Assembly (NCBI GenBank): GCA_031459855.1
Contig: JAVKHP010000001.1
Location: forward strand, 974,059-1,038,058
Direction of reading: 5' to 3'
DNA from: Armatimonadota bacterium
Lineage (GTDB): Bacteria; Sysuimicrobiota; Sysuimicrobiia; Sysuimicrobiales; Humicultoraceae
DNA length: 64,000 bases
Part shown: piece after piece, positions 45,246-54,876 of the stretch
How positions within the stretch are numbered: the first letter of the stretch is position 1
How the letters are laid out: each line of letters opens with the position of its first letter
Position numbers and translations under genes: made by a program
Notes under the pieces: generated by a model
What the model saw: the letters and a program-made list of their open reading frames with translations, nothing else
Told to the model about the DNA's origin: nothing
Database searches by the model: none

Positions 45246-46720
45246 CGCGTACTGGCGGCGCGCACCGGGCCGCGCCAGCGCAGGTTGGGGTGACGGGCTG
45301 CGGCAACCTCGTCGAGTCGCGCCACGACCGTCCGGTGAGGCGCCGTGCGGACGGTCTCAGGATCGCGGGCGCACTCCTCGGCAACCTGAATCAACGCGTC
45401 GGCAAAAGCATCGAGCGTCTGGCGACTCTCGGTTTCCGCAGGTTCGATCATGATCGCCTCGTCGACGATCAACGGGAAGTAGATCGTCGGCGCGTGGTAA
45501 CCGTAGTCCAGCAGCCGCTTGGCGATGTCGAGCGTCCGCACCCCATGCTGCGCCTTCTGCCGGCGACCCGAGAGCACGAACTCGTGCATACACGGTCGGT
45601 CGTAGGGCACGTCGAAGTACTCCCGCAGCCGGGTCAGCAGGTAGTTGGCGTTCACGACCGCCGCTTCGGAGACCTGGCGCAGCAGGGGGCCGTAGGCCCG
45701 CAGGTAGGCGTAGGCCCGCACCAACACCCCGAAGTTCCCGTGAAACGCCCGCACCCGTCCGATCGCCTTGGGCCTGGCGTAGTCGAGGCGGAACCGATCC
45801 CCGTCGCGTTCCACGGTCGGCACCGGCAGGTACGGCGCCAGGAACGCTTTCACCGCCACCGGTCCTGCCCCCGGCCCGCCGCCGCCGTGGGGGGTCGAGA
45901 ACGTCTTGTGGACGTTCATGTGCATCACGTCGAAGCCCTGGTCGCCCGGTCGGGTCACGCCCAGCACCGCGTTGAAGTTGGCTCCGTCCAGGTAGAGCAG
46001 CGCACCGCACCCGTGGACGATCTCGGCCACCTCGACGATACGTTCCTCGAAGAGCCCCAGCGTGTTCGGGTTGGTCAGCATGAGGGCCGCCACCGAGGCG
46101 TCCGCCACCTGCCGCAGAGCATCGACGTCGATGTTGCCCCGGCGGTCGCTGGGGACCGTCACCACGGTGTAGCCGCACATCGCGGCCGACGCGGGATTGG
46201 TCCCGTGGGCGGAATCCGGGACGATCACCCGTGTGCGCCGGTCCCCGCGGTCCTCGTGGTAGGCGCGGATCATCATCAGGGCGGTCAGCTCCCCGTGGGC
46301 ACCGGCCGCAGGCTGGAAGGTCACCCGATCCATGCCGCTGATCTCGCACAGCATCTGCTCCAGCTCCCACAACAGCTGGAGCGCACCCTGCGCGAGGTCG
46401 TCGGGCACGTTGGGGTGCAGGCGCGCGAAGCCCGGCAGGCGCGCCGCGTCCTCGTTGACCTTCGGGTTGTACTTCATGGTGCAGGACCCCAGAGGGTAGA
46501 AGCCGACGTCGATCGCATAGTTCCGCTGCGAGAGCCTCGTGTAGTGCCGCACGAGATCCGGCTCGCTGACCTCGGGCAGGTCGGCGGGATCACGCCGCAC
46601 CAGCGAAGGTTCGACGATCTGCTCGAGCGGGACGTCGGGGACGTCGGCCTCCGGTGCAGCGACCGCCACCCGGCCGGGGCGGCTGAGCTCGAAGATCAGG
46701 GGGAAGTCCCGCTGCGTCAT
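45242..46720 (-). CDS. gcvPB: Glycine dehydrogenase (decarboxylating) subunit 2
   Basis: 492 residues from an ATG overlapping the gcvPA stop (ATGA). It has [35 protein letters not shown] and the PLP Lys in [17 protein letters not shown]. With GcvPA it forms the P-protein that decarboxylates glycine and loads the methylamine onto lipoyl-GcvH. Split P-protein is typical of Bacillota and many thermophiles. Confidence 0.94.
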   Translation of the reverse strand: MTQRDFPLIFELSRPGRVAVAAPEADVPDVPLEQIVEPSLVRRDPADLPEVSEPDLVRHYTRLSQRNYAIDVGFYPLGSCTMKYNPKVNEDAARLPGFARLHPNVPDDLAQGALQLLWELEQMLCEISGMDRVTFQPAAGAHGELTALMMIRAYHEDRGDRRTRVIVPDSAHGTNPASAAMCGYTVVTVPSDRRGNIDVDALRQVADASVAALMLTNPNTLGLFEERIVEVAEIVHGCGALLYLDGANFNAVLGVTRPGDQGFDVMHMNVHKTFSTPHGGGGPGAGPVAVKAFLAPYLPVPTVERDGDRFRLDYARPKAIGRVRAFHGNFGVLVRAYAYLRAYGPLLRQVSEAAVVNANYLLTRLREYFDVPYDRPCMHEFVLSGRRQKAQHGVRTLDIAKRLLDYGYHAPTIYFPLIVDEAIMIEPAETESRQTLDAFADALIQVAEECARDPETVRTAPHRTVVARLDEVAAARHPNLRWRGPVRAASTR

Positions 46721-48087
46721 CGCGTCACGACCTCGGCGACGGCGTCGACCAGGGCATCGATCTGCGCCCGTGTACGCGCTTCGGTCACGCAGACCAGCCA
46801 GGCGTCGGCCAACTCCGGGTACCAGAGGCCCAGGGGCAGGCCGCCCAGGATCCCGCGGTCGAGCAGGCGAGCGTTCACCTCCGCGGGCGGCACGGGCAGG
46901 CGCAGGACGAACTCGTTGAATACGGGCGCGTCGAACCCGGCCCGCACCCCGGGGATGGCACACAGGCGGCTGCGGGCATAGTGGGCTCGCCGGGCGTTCA
47001 CCTCGGCGATCTGCCGCAGCCCGGACTTGCCCACCGCCGCCATGTAGATCGCGGCCGCCAGGGCGTTCAGCGCTTCGTTGGTGCAGATGTTGCTCGTGGC
47101 CTTCTCCCGCCGGATGTGCTGCTCCCGTGTCTGCAGCGTCAGGACGAACCCCCTCCGGCCGTGCCGGTCGACGGTGGCACCCACGAGACGTCCGGGCATC
47201 CGTCGCACGAACGCGTCCCGTGTCGCGAGCATTCCCAAGTAGGGCCCTCCGAAGTTGAGGAAGTTGCCCAGCGGCTGCCCTTCGCCCGCCACGATGTCGG
47301 CGCCCCAGTGGCCAGGGGGAGCCAGCAACCCCAGACTGAGCGGCTCGGCGACCGCAGTGATCAACAAGGCGCCGGCGTCGTGCGCCACCCGGGCGAGGGC
47401 CGGACCGTCTTCGATGCAGCCAAAGACGTTGGGGAACTGGATGACGAGGGCCGCCGTCCGCGCCCCGAGAGCCTCCCGGGCCCGGGCGACCGATGTCACG
47501 CCATCCTCGTAGGGCACCTCTCGGACGTGCATGCCCAGGTGCCGGGTGTACGTCCGCAGGACCTCCCGGTAGTGGGGGTGCACGGCCGTCGAAACCACGA
47601 TCTCGTTCCGACGGGTGAGGTCGCGCGCCATCACCGCAGCCTCCCCTGTGGCGCTGGCGCCGTCGTACATCGACGCATTGGCCACGTCCATGCCGGTGAG
47701 CTCACAGAGCATCGTCTGGTACTCGTAGGTGGCCTGCAGTTCCCCCTGCATGATCTCGGCCTGGTAGGGGGTGTAGGCGGTGTAGAACTCCGCCCGCCCG
47801 GCCAGGTGCCACACTACGCTGGGGATCCAGTGGTCGTAGGCGCCACCCCCCAGGAAACACACCAGACGATCGGCATGACCGTTGCGCTCTGCCAGCCCGC
47901 GCAGGTGCGCCAGCAGGTCGACATCGGCCATCGGCGGCGGAAGGTGCAGGGGCCGGCTCAGCCGCACGCCGGCCGGGATGTCGGCGAGCAACTCGTCCAC
48001 CGACGCCACGCCGATCGCGCGGAGCATCTCGTCCCGCTCCTGCGCGGTCATCGGCAGATAACGATGAGAATGCCAGGCGGCGTTCAT
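46717..48087 (-). CDS. gcvPA: Glycine dehydrogenase (decarboxylating) subunit 1
   Basis: 456 residues from the ATG at 48087, overlapping the gcvH stop (ATGA). Typical features: [19 protein letters not shown] at the start, [58 protein letters not shown] and [18 protein letters not shown]. It pairs with GcvPB encoded next. Confidence 0.94.
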   Translation of the reverse strand: MNAAWHSHRYLPMTAQERDEMLRAIGVASVDELLADIPAGVRLSRPLHLPPPMADVDLLAHLRGLAERNGHADRLVCFLGGGAYDHWIPSVVWHLAGRAEFYTAYTPYQAEIMQGELQATYEYQTMLCELTGMDVANASMYDGASATGEAAVMARDLTRRNEIVVSTAVHPHYREVLRTYTRHLGMHVREVPYEDGVTSVARAREALGARTAALVIQFPNVFGCIEDGPALARVAHDAGALLITAVAEPLSLGLLAPPGHWGADIVAGEGQPLGNFLNFGGPYLGMLATRDAFVRRMPGRLVGATVDRHGRRGFVLTLQTREQHIRREKATSNICTNEALNALAAAIYMAAVGKSGLRQIAEVNARRAHYARSRLCAIPGVRAGFDAPVFNEFVLRLPVPPAEVNARLLDRGILGGLPLGLWYPELADAWLVCVTEARTRAQIDALVDAVAEVVTR

Positions 48088-48470
48088 GCGCCCTCCGCGG
48101 CTACCAGCGCAGCGTACGCTTCCGCGGTCAGCAGCTGGTCCCACTCTGTGTCGTTGGCGGGTTCCACCACGATCAACCATGCGTCACCATGGGGATCCTG
48201 GTTGATTCGCTCCGGGTGCTCCAGGAGGTCTGCGTTCACCTCAACCACGCGCCCTGAGACCGGCGCGTACAGGTCGCTGGCGGCCTTCACCGACTCCACC
48301 ACCCCAAAGGGCTGCATCGCTCGTACTTCCGTGCCTACTGTCGGCAGCTCGATGTACACCACATCCGAGAGACGCTCCGCAGCAAACCGTGTGATGCCCA
48401 CGCGCACGCGTCCGTCCTCGCGTTTTGCCCACTCGTGCTCGCGGGTGTACCGTCGGTCGTCAGGATACAT
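48084..48470 (-). CDS. gcvH: Glycine cleavage system H protein
   Basis: 128 residues. The lipoyl Lys lies in GVVESVKAASDLYAPVSG; the N-terminal YTREHEWAKREDGRVRVGIT is standard. It shuttles the aminomethyl group between P, T and L proteins. The L protein (lipoamide dehydrogenase) is not in this window. It starts 18 bp after gcvT. Confidence 0.95.
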   Translation of the reverse strand: MYPDDRRYTREHEWAKREDGRVRVGITRFAAERLSDVVYIELPTVGTEVRAMQPFGVVESVKAASDLYAPVSGRVVEVNADLLEHPERINQDPHGDAWLIVVEPANDTEWDQLLTAEAYAALVAAEGA

Positions 48471-48488
48471 GCTTCACCCCACACCGGA

Positions 48489-49592
48489 TCAGTGTGTCGG
48501 CCGTCGGTAGAAGGGCAGGGACACGACCCGTGCCGGCACGTACGTGCCGCGGGCCTCGATCTCCAGCCTGGTCCCGACCGCAGCGTACGCCACCGGCACG
48601 TACCCCAGGCCGATAGGTCGCTGGAGGGTGGGCGCGAACGTGCCGCTGGTGACCCTGCCGATGCGGACGCCCTCGGCCCAGATCCCCTGGTGCGCGCGGG
48701 CGATCGCCCGATCCACCACTTCGAAACCAACCAGCCGCCGCGTGACGCCCTCAGTATGCTGACGGATCAGCGCCTCGCGCCCGACGAACTCGCCCTTGTC
48801 GAACTTCACGGTCCAGGCCAGCGGCGCTTCCAGTGGCGTCGTGGTCTCGTCGATGTCGTTGCCGTAGAGCATGTACCCCGCTTCGAGGCGCAGCGTGTCA
48901 CGGGCTCCGAGGCCGGCGGGCACGAGGCCTTCGGGCTGCCCCGCCTCCAGCAGCGCGTACCAGACCCGCGGCGCCTCGTCCCAGGGGACAGCCAGCTCGA
49001 ACCCATCCTCGCCGGTGTACCCGGTCCGGGACACCCAGGCCGGGACGCCAGCGATGCGCACGTCGTCAAGCGCGTGGAACCGGGGAAGGACTGTGACCTC
49101 ACCGTCCGCCACGCGCGCCAGGATCGCCGCCGCCCGCGGTCCCTGCAATGCCAGCAACGCTGTCGCATCCGACACGTCGTGCACAGTAGCGGTCGCCCCC
49201 GCCGCGTGTTCGGTGATCCACGCCACGTCGCGCTCCCGACGGGCCGCGTTCACCACGAACAGATAGACGTCCTCCGCCACCCGGAACACCGTCACGTCGT
49301 CAACGATGCCGCCCGACGGGAGACACATGGGCGTGTACAACCCGCGGCCAACGGACAGGCGGCTGGCGTCGTTGGTGATCACCCGCTGGACCACCTCCAG
49401 TGCCTCCCGCCCCTCCACCCGGATCTGCCCCATGTGCGAGACGTCGAACAGGCCTGCCCGCGTGCGCACCGCCACGTGTTCTGCGACGATCCCCACGTAC
49501 TGGAGCGGCATCTCCCACCCCGCGAACGGCACCAGGCGCGCGCCCGCCGCACGGTGCGCCGCGTGCAAGGACGTCTGCCGCAACGCGCTCAC
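48489..49592 (-). CDS. gcvT: Aminomethyltransferase (glycine cleavage T protein)
   Basis: 367 residues from the GTG that overlaps the phosphoribosyltransferase stop (GTGA). Features: ARLVPFAGWEMPLQYVGIVAEH, LFDVSHMGQIRVEG, SRTGYTGEDGFELAVPWDE and LRLEAGYMLYGNDID. It transfers the one-carbon unit to tetrahydrofolate, releasing ammonia. An upstream in-frame extension is out-of-frame coding of the previous gene and is excluded. Confidence 0.94.
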   Translation of the reverse strand: MSALRQTSLHAAHRAAGARLVPFAGWEMPLQYVGIVAEHVAVRTRAGLFDVSHMGQIRVEGREALEVVQRVITNDASRLSVGRGLYTPMCLPSGGIVDDVTVFRVAEDVYLFVVNAARRERDVAWITEHAAGATATVHDVSDATALLALQGPRAAAILARVADGEVTVLPRFHALDDVRIAGVPAWVSRTGYTGEDGFELAVPWDEAPRVWYALLEAGQPEGLVPAGLGARDTLRLEAGYMLYGNDIDETTTPLEAPLAWTVKFDKGEFVGREALIRQHTEGVTRRLVGFEVVDRAIARAHQGIWAEGVRIGRVTSGTFAPTLQRPIGLGYVPVAYAAVGTRLEIEARGTYVPARVVSLPFYRRPTH

Positions 49593-50242
49593 GACGGCGC
49601 GTCGGACGCATCGGGCCCTGTGGCGACCTGGAGCAACGCCACCACCTCGTCGTCGTCCACCTGCGTGAAGTCCTCGTAGAACTGCCCCACTGCCTGGAAG
49701 AGCGCCGGCGTGCTCAGGCAGACCACCTCGTCGGCGTCTTTCGCCAGGGCCGCCAGGCTTTCCGGAGGCGCCACCGGCACGGCAGCGACCAGCCACCCGG
49801 GCCCACGGGCGCGGACGGCCCGTAGCGCGGCGATCATGGTGGCACCGGTGGCGATGCCGTCGTCAACGACGATGCCGGTGCGTCCATCCAACGGCGGCAG
49901 CGGCGCCCCACCCCGGTACACCTGAATCCGGCGCGCGATCTCCGCCCGCTGCACGGCGATCTCCTGTTCCACGTACTCCCGCGCCACCCCCCGGCTTAGC
50001 TCCTCGTCGAGGAAGACCGCACCGTCCTCGGCCACGGCACCGATGGCCAGCTCGGGGTTATAGGGCGATCGCAGCTTGCGGGGAACCACCACCGCCAGGG
50101 GCGCGCCCAGCACTGCGGCCACCTCACGTCCGACCACGACGCCGCCGCGCGGAATCGCCAGCACCACCGGATCGCGGTCGCGTAGGTGGACCAGGGCCCG
50201 GCCCAGGCGACGTCCTGCATCCCGGCGGTCGCGAAAGACCAT
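49589..50242 (-). CDS. Phosphoribosyltransferase family protein
   Basis: 217 residues. The PRPP loop is TGIVVDDGIATGATMIAALRAV and the N-terminus has LAIPRGGVVVGREVAAVLG. This is the 'Pribosyltran' family often annotated as predicted phosphoribosyltransferase near dienelactone hydrolases, with unknown base. It sits 15 bp after DUF4446 and overlaps gcvT. Confidence 0.85.
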   Translation of the reverse strand: MVFRDRRDAGRRLGRALVHLRDRDPVVLAIPRGGVVVGREVAAVLGAPLAVVVPRKLRSPYNPELAIGAVAEDGAVFLDEELSRGVAREYVEQEIAVQRAEIARRIQVYRGGAPLPPLDGRTGIVVDDGIATGATMIAALRAVRARGPGWLVAAVPVAPPESLAALAKDADEVVCLSTPALFQAVGQFYEDFTQVDDDEVVALLQVATGPDASDAPS

Positions 50243-50257
50243 GGTCGCCGCATGCTC

Positions 50258-50716
50258 CTACGCCTGCACGATGGCGCGCCGCTCCTCGTCGGAGAGCATC
50301 GCCGACGACGCACCTGCCCGCACCGGTTTCGCGTACGCCCGTGCGCCCTCGCGCCCGTTCAGCACGCTCAACACGAACCCGTTTCGGTCCGCGTCGAGCA
50401 ACGCAATACTGAAACTCAGCTGACCTCCGAGGTCTTGAAAGGCATCGTAGCGCACCAGTCCCACCCGCTGCAGGCTCCGCTGCGCCTGTGCTCCGATGTG
50501 CTCCATCCGTTGGGCCACGTGGTCCACCCGGCGGCCCAACGCGTCCACCGCGCTATTCAGGCGATCGACCTGCTCCAGCAGCGGCGGCGCACCGGTTACC
50601 GCCGCCAGCTGGCGGGTCAGTACACGGAGACGTACCACCAGCCATGCGGTCACCAGTGCCAGCATGGCGCTCCCCACCAGGGCCGCGAACGCCCACGACT
50701 CCGCCCGTCCCGTCAT
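50258..50716 (-). CDS. DUF4446-like membrane-anchored protein
   Basis: 152 residues from the ATG at 50716. One N-terminal membrane helix (AFAALVGSAMLALVTAWLVV), a coiled-coil stretch (LEQVDRLNSAVDALGRRVDHV) and the DUF4446 core QRVGLVRYDAFQDLGGQLSFSIALLD. This family commonly lies near parA/parB in Bacillota. Function unknown. Confidence 0.8.
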   Translation of the reverse strand: MTGRAESWAFAALVGSAMLALVTAWLVVRLRVLTRQLAAVTGAPPLLEQVDRLNSAVDALGRRVDHVAQRMEHIGAQAQRSLQRVGLVRYDAFQDLGGQLSFSIALLDADRNGFVLSVLNGREGARAYAKPVRAGASSAMLSDEERRAIVQA

Positions 50717-50793
50717 GCTCTGGTTGCCCCCCGGAATCGTTGCGTCTTTCCACGGTCGGCGGATGTTCTCCTGTCCCGTCCCACCACCGTCTC

Positions 50794-51537
50794 TCACCGC
50801 CTCCACACCGCTCTTACTACGCCCCACCACGGTTCGAGCGCGACAACGATCCCCATCACCACCAGCGCAGGCAGCAGGTTGCCCACGCGGACGCGACGGA
50901 CTTCGAGGATCCCCAACCCCAGGCCGAAGATGAGGACGCCACCCACGGCGGTGACTTCACGGACGACCTCGGGCGTCATCCCTTGCTGGACGACGCCCGC
51001 CAGCAGTGTCACCCCGCCCTGGTAGACCAGCACGGTCGCCGCGGATACCACGACGCCGGCGCCCAGCGCGCCAGCCAGCGCCACCGCCGAGATGCCGTCG
51101 AGCACCGATTTCGTGTACAGCAACACCGGCGGCTGTCCCAACCCATCCTGGATGGCACCCAGCAACGTCATGGGGCCCACGCAGAACAGCAGGCTGCTGG
51201 TCACGAACCCCTGGACGAAGCCCCCGGACGTCCCACTCGGCCCCAGACGCCGTTGGACCAGAGCACCCAGACGTTCCAGCCGGTCCTCGATGCGGAGGAG
51301 TTCGCCCAGAACACCCCCCGCCGCCAGACTGACGATGAGCCCAACCACGTTGCGCACCTGCAGCGCCATCTGGACGCCGATGAGCACTGTCGCCAGCCCC
51401 ACGCCCTGCATGACGATGCCCCGCACGCGTTCGGGCACCCGCCGGCCGATCGCCAACCCGGCTCCGCCCCCGAGCACGACCGCCGCCGCATTGACCAGTG
51501 TGCCTTCCACGGTCTCCCCGCTCGTATCGTCGCTCAC
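50794..51537 (-). CDS. DUF554 family membrane protein
   Basis: 247 residues with about seven hydrophobic segments. Signatures: GTLVNAAAVVLGGGAGLAIG, the middle LLFCVGPMTLLGAIQDG and AIQDGLG-x-LYTKSVLDGISAVAL. Members (YdfK/YqgA) may be transporters. Start GTG overlaps the HD gene stop (GTGA). Confidence 0.87.
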   Translation of the reverse strand: MSDDTSGETVEGTLVNAAAVVLGGGAGLAIGRRVPERVRGIVMQGVGLATVLIGVQMALQVRNVVGLIVSLAAGGVLGELLRIEDRLERLGALVQRRLGPSGTSGGFVQGFVTSSLLFCVGPMTLLGAIQDGLGQPPVLLYTKSVLDGISAVALAGALGAGVVVSAATVLVYQGGVTLLAGVVQQGMTPEVVREVTAVGGVLIFGLGLGILEVRRVRVGNLLPALVVMGIVVALEPWWGVVRAVWRR

Positions 51538-52112
51538 GCACTCAACCCGAGATCGGCGGCAATCCCCCGCAGTGCGTCCACGACGATCGCGACGTGTTCG
51601 TCGAACGGTACGCCCAACGCTTCCGCAGCACGCAACAGTTCGTCGCGTGACACCGCACGGGCGAAGGCCTTGTCCTTCATCTTCCGGCGCACGGCCGCCC
51701 CGTCGACGCCCGCCAGGCTGCGGTGGGGCCGCACCAGTGCTACTGCGATCACGAACCCGGTGAGGTCGTCGCAGGCGTGCAGCGCGTGCTCCATGCGCGA
51801 GACCCGCGGGACACCGGAGTAGTCGGCGTGGGACAGGATCGCCCGACAGATCACCTCAGGGTAGCCCAACGTACGTAGATGCTCGACACCGCGGAACGGG
51901 TGACCCGCTTCCTGTGACGGGTAGCGCTCGTAGTCGAGGTCGTGGAGCAATCCCACGAGCCCCCAGAGCTGCTCGTCCTCGCCGAAACGCCGGGCGTAGG
52001 CCCGCATGGCGGCCTCTACAGCCAGCATGTGCTTGCGGAGGTTCGGGTTTTGGGTCCACTCGCACACGAGCGCCCAGGCGTCGTCTCGAGATGGCCACGC
52101 GGCGTCGATCAC
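51534..52112 (-). CDS. HD-domain hydrolase
   Basis: 192 residues from the GTG at 52112, overlapping the parB stop (GTGA). The metal motif is LRKHMLAVEAAMRAYARRFG then LLHDLDYERYPSQEAGHPFRG and ICRAILSHADYSG. This is the HDIG/HDIG-like family of phosphohydrolases with unknown nucleotide substrate. It often lies near parB in Bacillota. Confidence 0.84.
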   Translation of the reverse strand: MIDAAWPSRDDAWALVCEWTQNPNLRKHMLAVEAAMRAYARRFGEDEQLWGLVGLLHDLDYERYPSQEAGHPFRGVEHLRTLGYPEVICRAILSHADYSGVPRVSRMEHALHACDDLTGFVIAVALVRPHRSLAGVDGAAVRRKMKDKAFARAVSRDELLRAAEALGVPFDEHVAIVVDALRGIAADLGLSA

Positions 52113-52999
52113 GCGATTGCACCACCCTTCAGCTGGTCCACCAACCTGTTCAAGGCATCCACTGAGTATAATTTTATAGATATAACCCAAGATCCATCTC
52201 TATTCCTGGAAATCCTCACCGGGCTTCCCAGTACGGACGAGATCTCTGTCTCTAGATTCTCTATATCTCGTGGCTTCTTAACTTTCTTTATTTCACGTGG
52301 AATAAGTACGCTCCGAGCTAACGTCTCGGTCTCTCTCACGGACAGCCCACGTGATTCCACACGTTTCCAGAGTTCCAGCATGCGACTGGTATCCTGAACG
52401 GACAGGAGGGCTCGTGCATGCCCCTCTGAGATCCGGCCGGACTCTAACGAAGCCAGCACTTCGTTCGGCAACGAGAGAAGCCTCAACGAGTTGGCAACTG
52501 CCGGCTGGCTCTTGCCTACCCGTCTTGCCACTTCCTCCTGAGTCAAATGGAACTCCTCGAGCAGCTTGAGGTATGCTCGTGCCCTGTCGACAGGATTGAG
52601 GTCCTCGCGCTGCAGGTTTTCGACCAGAGCTGCCTCTGCCGCGGCGCGATCATCCATCTCTCGCACCACAGCAGGAACGACACGAAGTCCAGCAGCCACA
52701 GCCGCACGCCACCTTCTCTCTCCAGCGACGAGTTCGTAGCCTCCCGGTACCGGGCGCACGATCACGGGCTGCAAGACGCCATGCTCCCGTATAGAGGCCA
52801 CGAGCTCTTCGAAAGCCTCCCCTCCAATGGACGCTCGTGGCTGCCTTGGACTCGGACGAATCTGATCGACCTGAATCTCGGTGATCTGGGACGTCGTGGG
52901 TTCGGTAGCGCCAGGTATCAGTGCGCCCAATCCTCTACCCAGCCCCCGATACCGTCCGGTTCTCTGTTGGTCAGGAGAATGCCGCTCGTCGCTGGCCAC
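52109..52999 (-). CDS. parB: Chromosome partitioning protein ParB/Spo0J
   Basis: 296 residues from the GTG at 52999, which follows GGGAGG by 8 nt and overlaps parA by 29 bp. N-terminal RYRGLGRGLGALIPG, the CTP-binding box VAGERRWRAAVAAGLRVVPA and the parS-binding HTH LTQEEVARRVGKSQPAVANSL are present. The C-terminal dimer region is AT-rich in codon use compared with neighbours. A parS-like site lies inside its own coding sequence. Confidence 0.94.
   Translation of the reverse strand: MASDERHSPDQQRTGRYRGLGRGLGALIPGATEPTTSQITEIQVDQIRPSPRQPRASIGGEAFEELVASIREHGVLQPVIVRPVPGGYELVAGERRWRAAVAAGLRVVPAVVREMDDRAAAEAALVENLQREDLNPVDRARAYLKLLEEFHLTQEEVARRVGKSQPAVANSLRLLSLPNEVLASLESGRISEGHARALLSVQDTSRMLELWKRVESRGLSVRETETLARSVLIPREIKKVKKPRDIENLETEISSVLGSPVRISRNRDGSWVISIKLYSVDALNRLVDQLKGGAIA
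52289..52304. promoter_or_regulatory. parS-like site within parB
   Basis: TATTTCACGTGGAATA matches the parS consensus TGTTTCACGTGAAACA at 13 of 16 positions, including the central TTTCACGTG. One B. subtilis parS also lies inside spo0J, so the placement is plausible. Confidence 0.55.
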
Positions 53000-53747
53000 G
53001 TTCGACAACCTCCCTGGCGAGTTCTCGATATGCCATGGCGCCACGGGATCCTGGATCGTAAATGGCAACGGGCTTCCCATGGCTTGGAGCCTCCGCAAGC
53101 CTGACACTTCTTGGGATTACGGTACGGTAGACTCGATCGCCGAAGTGTTGCCGTACTTCCTTCTCAACCTGCGCCGAGAGATTCGTACGGGGGTCGTGCA
53201 TGGTGAGGAGCATCCCGGCGAGCTCAAGGTCCGGGTTGAGGTGTTGCCGCACGAGGTCGATCGAACGGAGCAAGTGCATCAGGCCCTCGAGGGCGTAGTA
53301 CTCGCACTGAATGGGGATGATGGCCTCCGTCGCAGCCACCAGCGCGTTGATGGTGAGAAGCCCAAGCGATGGGGGGCAGTCGATTAGGGCCATGGAACAC
53401 TGCAGGCCTTGTATCGAGCGTTTGAGCCTGTGCTCGCGATCCGGCATTCCTGCCAGCTCTACCTCTGCGCCAGCCAGGTGTATCGTGCTGGGGATTAGGT
53501 ACAGACCCATGACCGCCGTTGGAACCACGGCATCCGCAGCACCAACGTCCCCCAGTAGCAGGTCATATGTGGAGAGCCTCACGGCTCGTCTGGGAATGCC
53601 AAGCCCGCTCGTGGTGTTGGCCTGAGGGTCCAAATCGATCAGAACAACCGTGTGCCCATCCGCGGCAAGGGATGCTCCGAGGTTGATGGCGGTCGTCGTC
53701 TTCCCGACGCCGCCCTTTTGATTCACGATCGCGATAACCCTGACCAC
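52971..53747 (-). CDS. parA: Chromosome partitioning ATPase ParA/Soj
   Basis: 258 residues from the GTG at 53747. Deviant Walker A IVNQKGGVGKTTTAINLGAS, VVLIDLDPQANTTSGLGI and LIDCPPSLGLLTINAL are standard. An in-frame ATG at 53819 exists but its extra 24 residues match nothing. No clear Shine-Dalgarno precedes GTG, so the start is less sure. It drives segregation of origins with ParB-parS. Confidence 0.94.
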   Translation of the reverse strand: MVRVIAIVNQKGGVGKTTTAINLGASLAADGHTVVLIDLDPQANTTSGLGIPRRAVRLSTYDLLLGDVGAADAVVPTAVMGLYLIPSTIHLAGAEVELAGMPDREHRLKRSIQGLQCSMALIDCPPSLGLLTINALVAATEAIIPIQCEYYALEGLMHLLRSIDLVRQHLNPDLELAGMLLTMHDPRTNLSAQVEKEVRQHFGDRVYRTVIPRSVRLAEAPSHGKPVAIYDPGSRGAMAYRELAREVVERGQRRAAFS

Positions 53748-54093
53748 CTGAGACGAACATTCGGCGCCGTCTCGGAGGGTTCCCCCCGGGCTCCGGGGTG
53801 TTCCGCACCAAGCGGCCACCGTGGTGATCCTGGTCGCTCTCGTCAGCGGCGGGCTGCCTCCCGACGCAGATAGCGATGGCGTCGCCCAGCTTCTGGTGGC
53901 TGCGCAGCCTGAAGCGACCGCCCGTGGCCAATCCGGGGCGGCCAGAGACGGCGCACGTCCAGGATACTGGATGTTCCGTCACGGGAGGTGGTCAAGGACA
54001 CTGCAGGGGGACTCCTGCGGCAGACAGTACTCGGGTCACCACGGGGCGCCTCGGATGGAGCGCGACCGAGCAGCGTCGACCCGCAGCCCCTCG
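53748..54093. other. Gap between rsmG and parA
   Basis: 346 bp, both flanks on the minus strand. A hairpin GCAGG-GGGACT-CCTGC lies at about 54003-54018 without a U-run. This stretch probably holds the parA promoter. No gene seen. Confidence 0.3.
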
Positions 54094-54876
54094 TCACGCG
54101 TCTGTTCGATGCCGCCGACGAGCGTGTCGTCCCCAGGGTCTACGCCGGGGAAACTCATCCGGTGTTGGAGCGTGTTTGCGAACTAGCACTATGACCGTGC
54201 GCCGCGTACCCCCCGGTGCGAAGCAGGTGCGCGTGGACTCCACTCTTCCCCCCAGCCTTTCGATATGGTCCCCTGCGGCCGACAGTTCCGCATCCACTGC
54301 GGGTCCTTTGACGTAGACCGTTACGCCTCCCAGGCGGCACAACGGGAGACAGAGCTCGACGGCCACGAGCAGTGGTGCCGCCGCGCGTGACACCACGATG
54401 TCGAACGCCGAACGGAACGCGGGCTGGTGCGCCAGGCGTTCGGCCCGCTCGCAACGCACCACCACGTTCCCCAGTTCAAGAATATTGCACATGTGTTCGA
54501 GGAACGCGGCCTTCTTACGGGTTGCCTCGATGAGCGTCATCGCGAGATCACGGCGAACGATTGCCATCGGTACTCCCGGAAAGCCGGCTCCGCTTCCGAC
54601 ATCAGCGACCGCCGCGCCGTGTGGTAGGTCACAGGTTGCCAGGACACACAGCGAATCAGCGAGGTGGCGGTCGATGAGCGTCTCGAAATCGGCGGGGCCG
54701 GTGAGGTTGAGCCGCGTGTTCCACCGCAGCACGTGGTGGACATATTGGCACAGCGCAACGACAACCGCGGGCTGCAGCGCGAGCCCAAAACGCGCCGCGA
54801 CCCCTGCTACCCTGTCTTCACACGTCCCCGCTGTCGTCCTCGTCGATGTCCTCTGGGGCACCAGGCGGTCGTGCAC
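54094..54876 (-). CDS. rsmG: 16S rRNA (guanine527-N7)-methyltransferase RsmG, downstream copy
   Basis: Up to 260 residues from a GTG at 54876. Core features: LRWNTRLNLTGPADFETLID, HLADSLCVL, the SAM loop VADVGSGAGFPGVPMAIVRR and NVVVRCERAERLAHQP. It methylates G527 of 16S rRNA. This copy keeps the native 3' end (RRRPWGRHARRRHRTDA) and is the likely original downstream gene. It is identical over 853 bp to the second copy. Start uncertain: only GTG or an ATG at 54927 are in frame, inside the duplicated jag tail. Confidence 0.85.
   Translation of the reverse strand: MHDRLVPQRTSTRTTAGTCEDRVAGVAARFGLALQPAVVVALCQYVHHVLRWNTRLNLTGPADFETLIDRHLADSLCVLATCDLPHGAAVADVGSGAGFPGVPMAIVRRDLAMTLIEATRKKAAFLEHMCNILELGNVVVRCERAERLAHQPAFRSAFDIVVSRAAAPLLVAVELCLPLCRLGGVTVYVKGPAVDAELSAAGDHIERLGGRVESTRTCFAPGGTRRTVIVLVRKHAPTPDEFPRRRPWGRHARRRHRTDA

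Noticed and set aside
45740-45752. CGTGAAAC parS-like half-site
   Set aside because: Only one half matches and it is in gcvPB coding sequence.
45290-48510. Long plus-strand frames opposite the gcv genes
   Set aside because: GC-rich shadows of gcvPA/gcvPB with no family resemblance.
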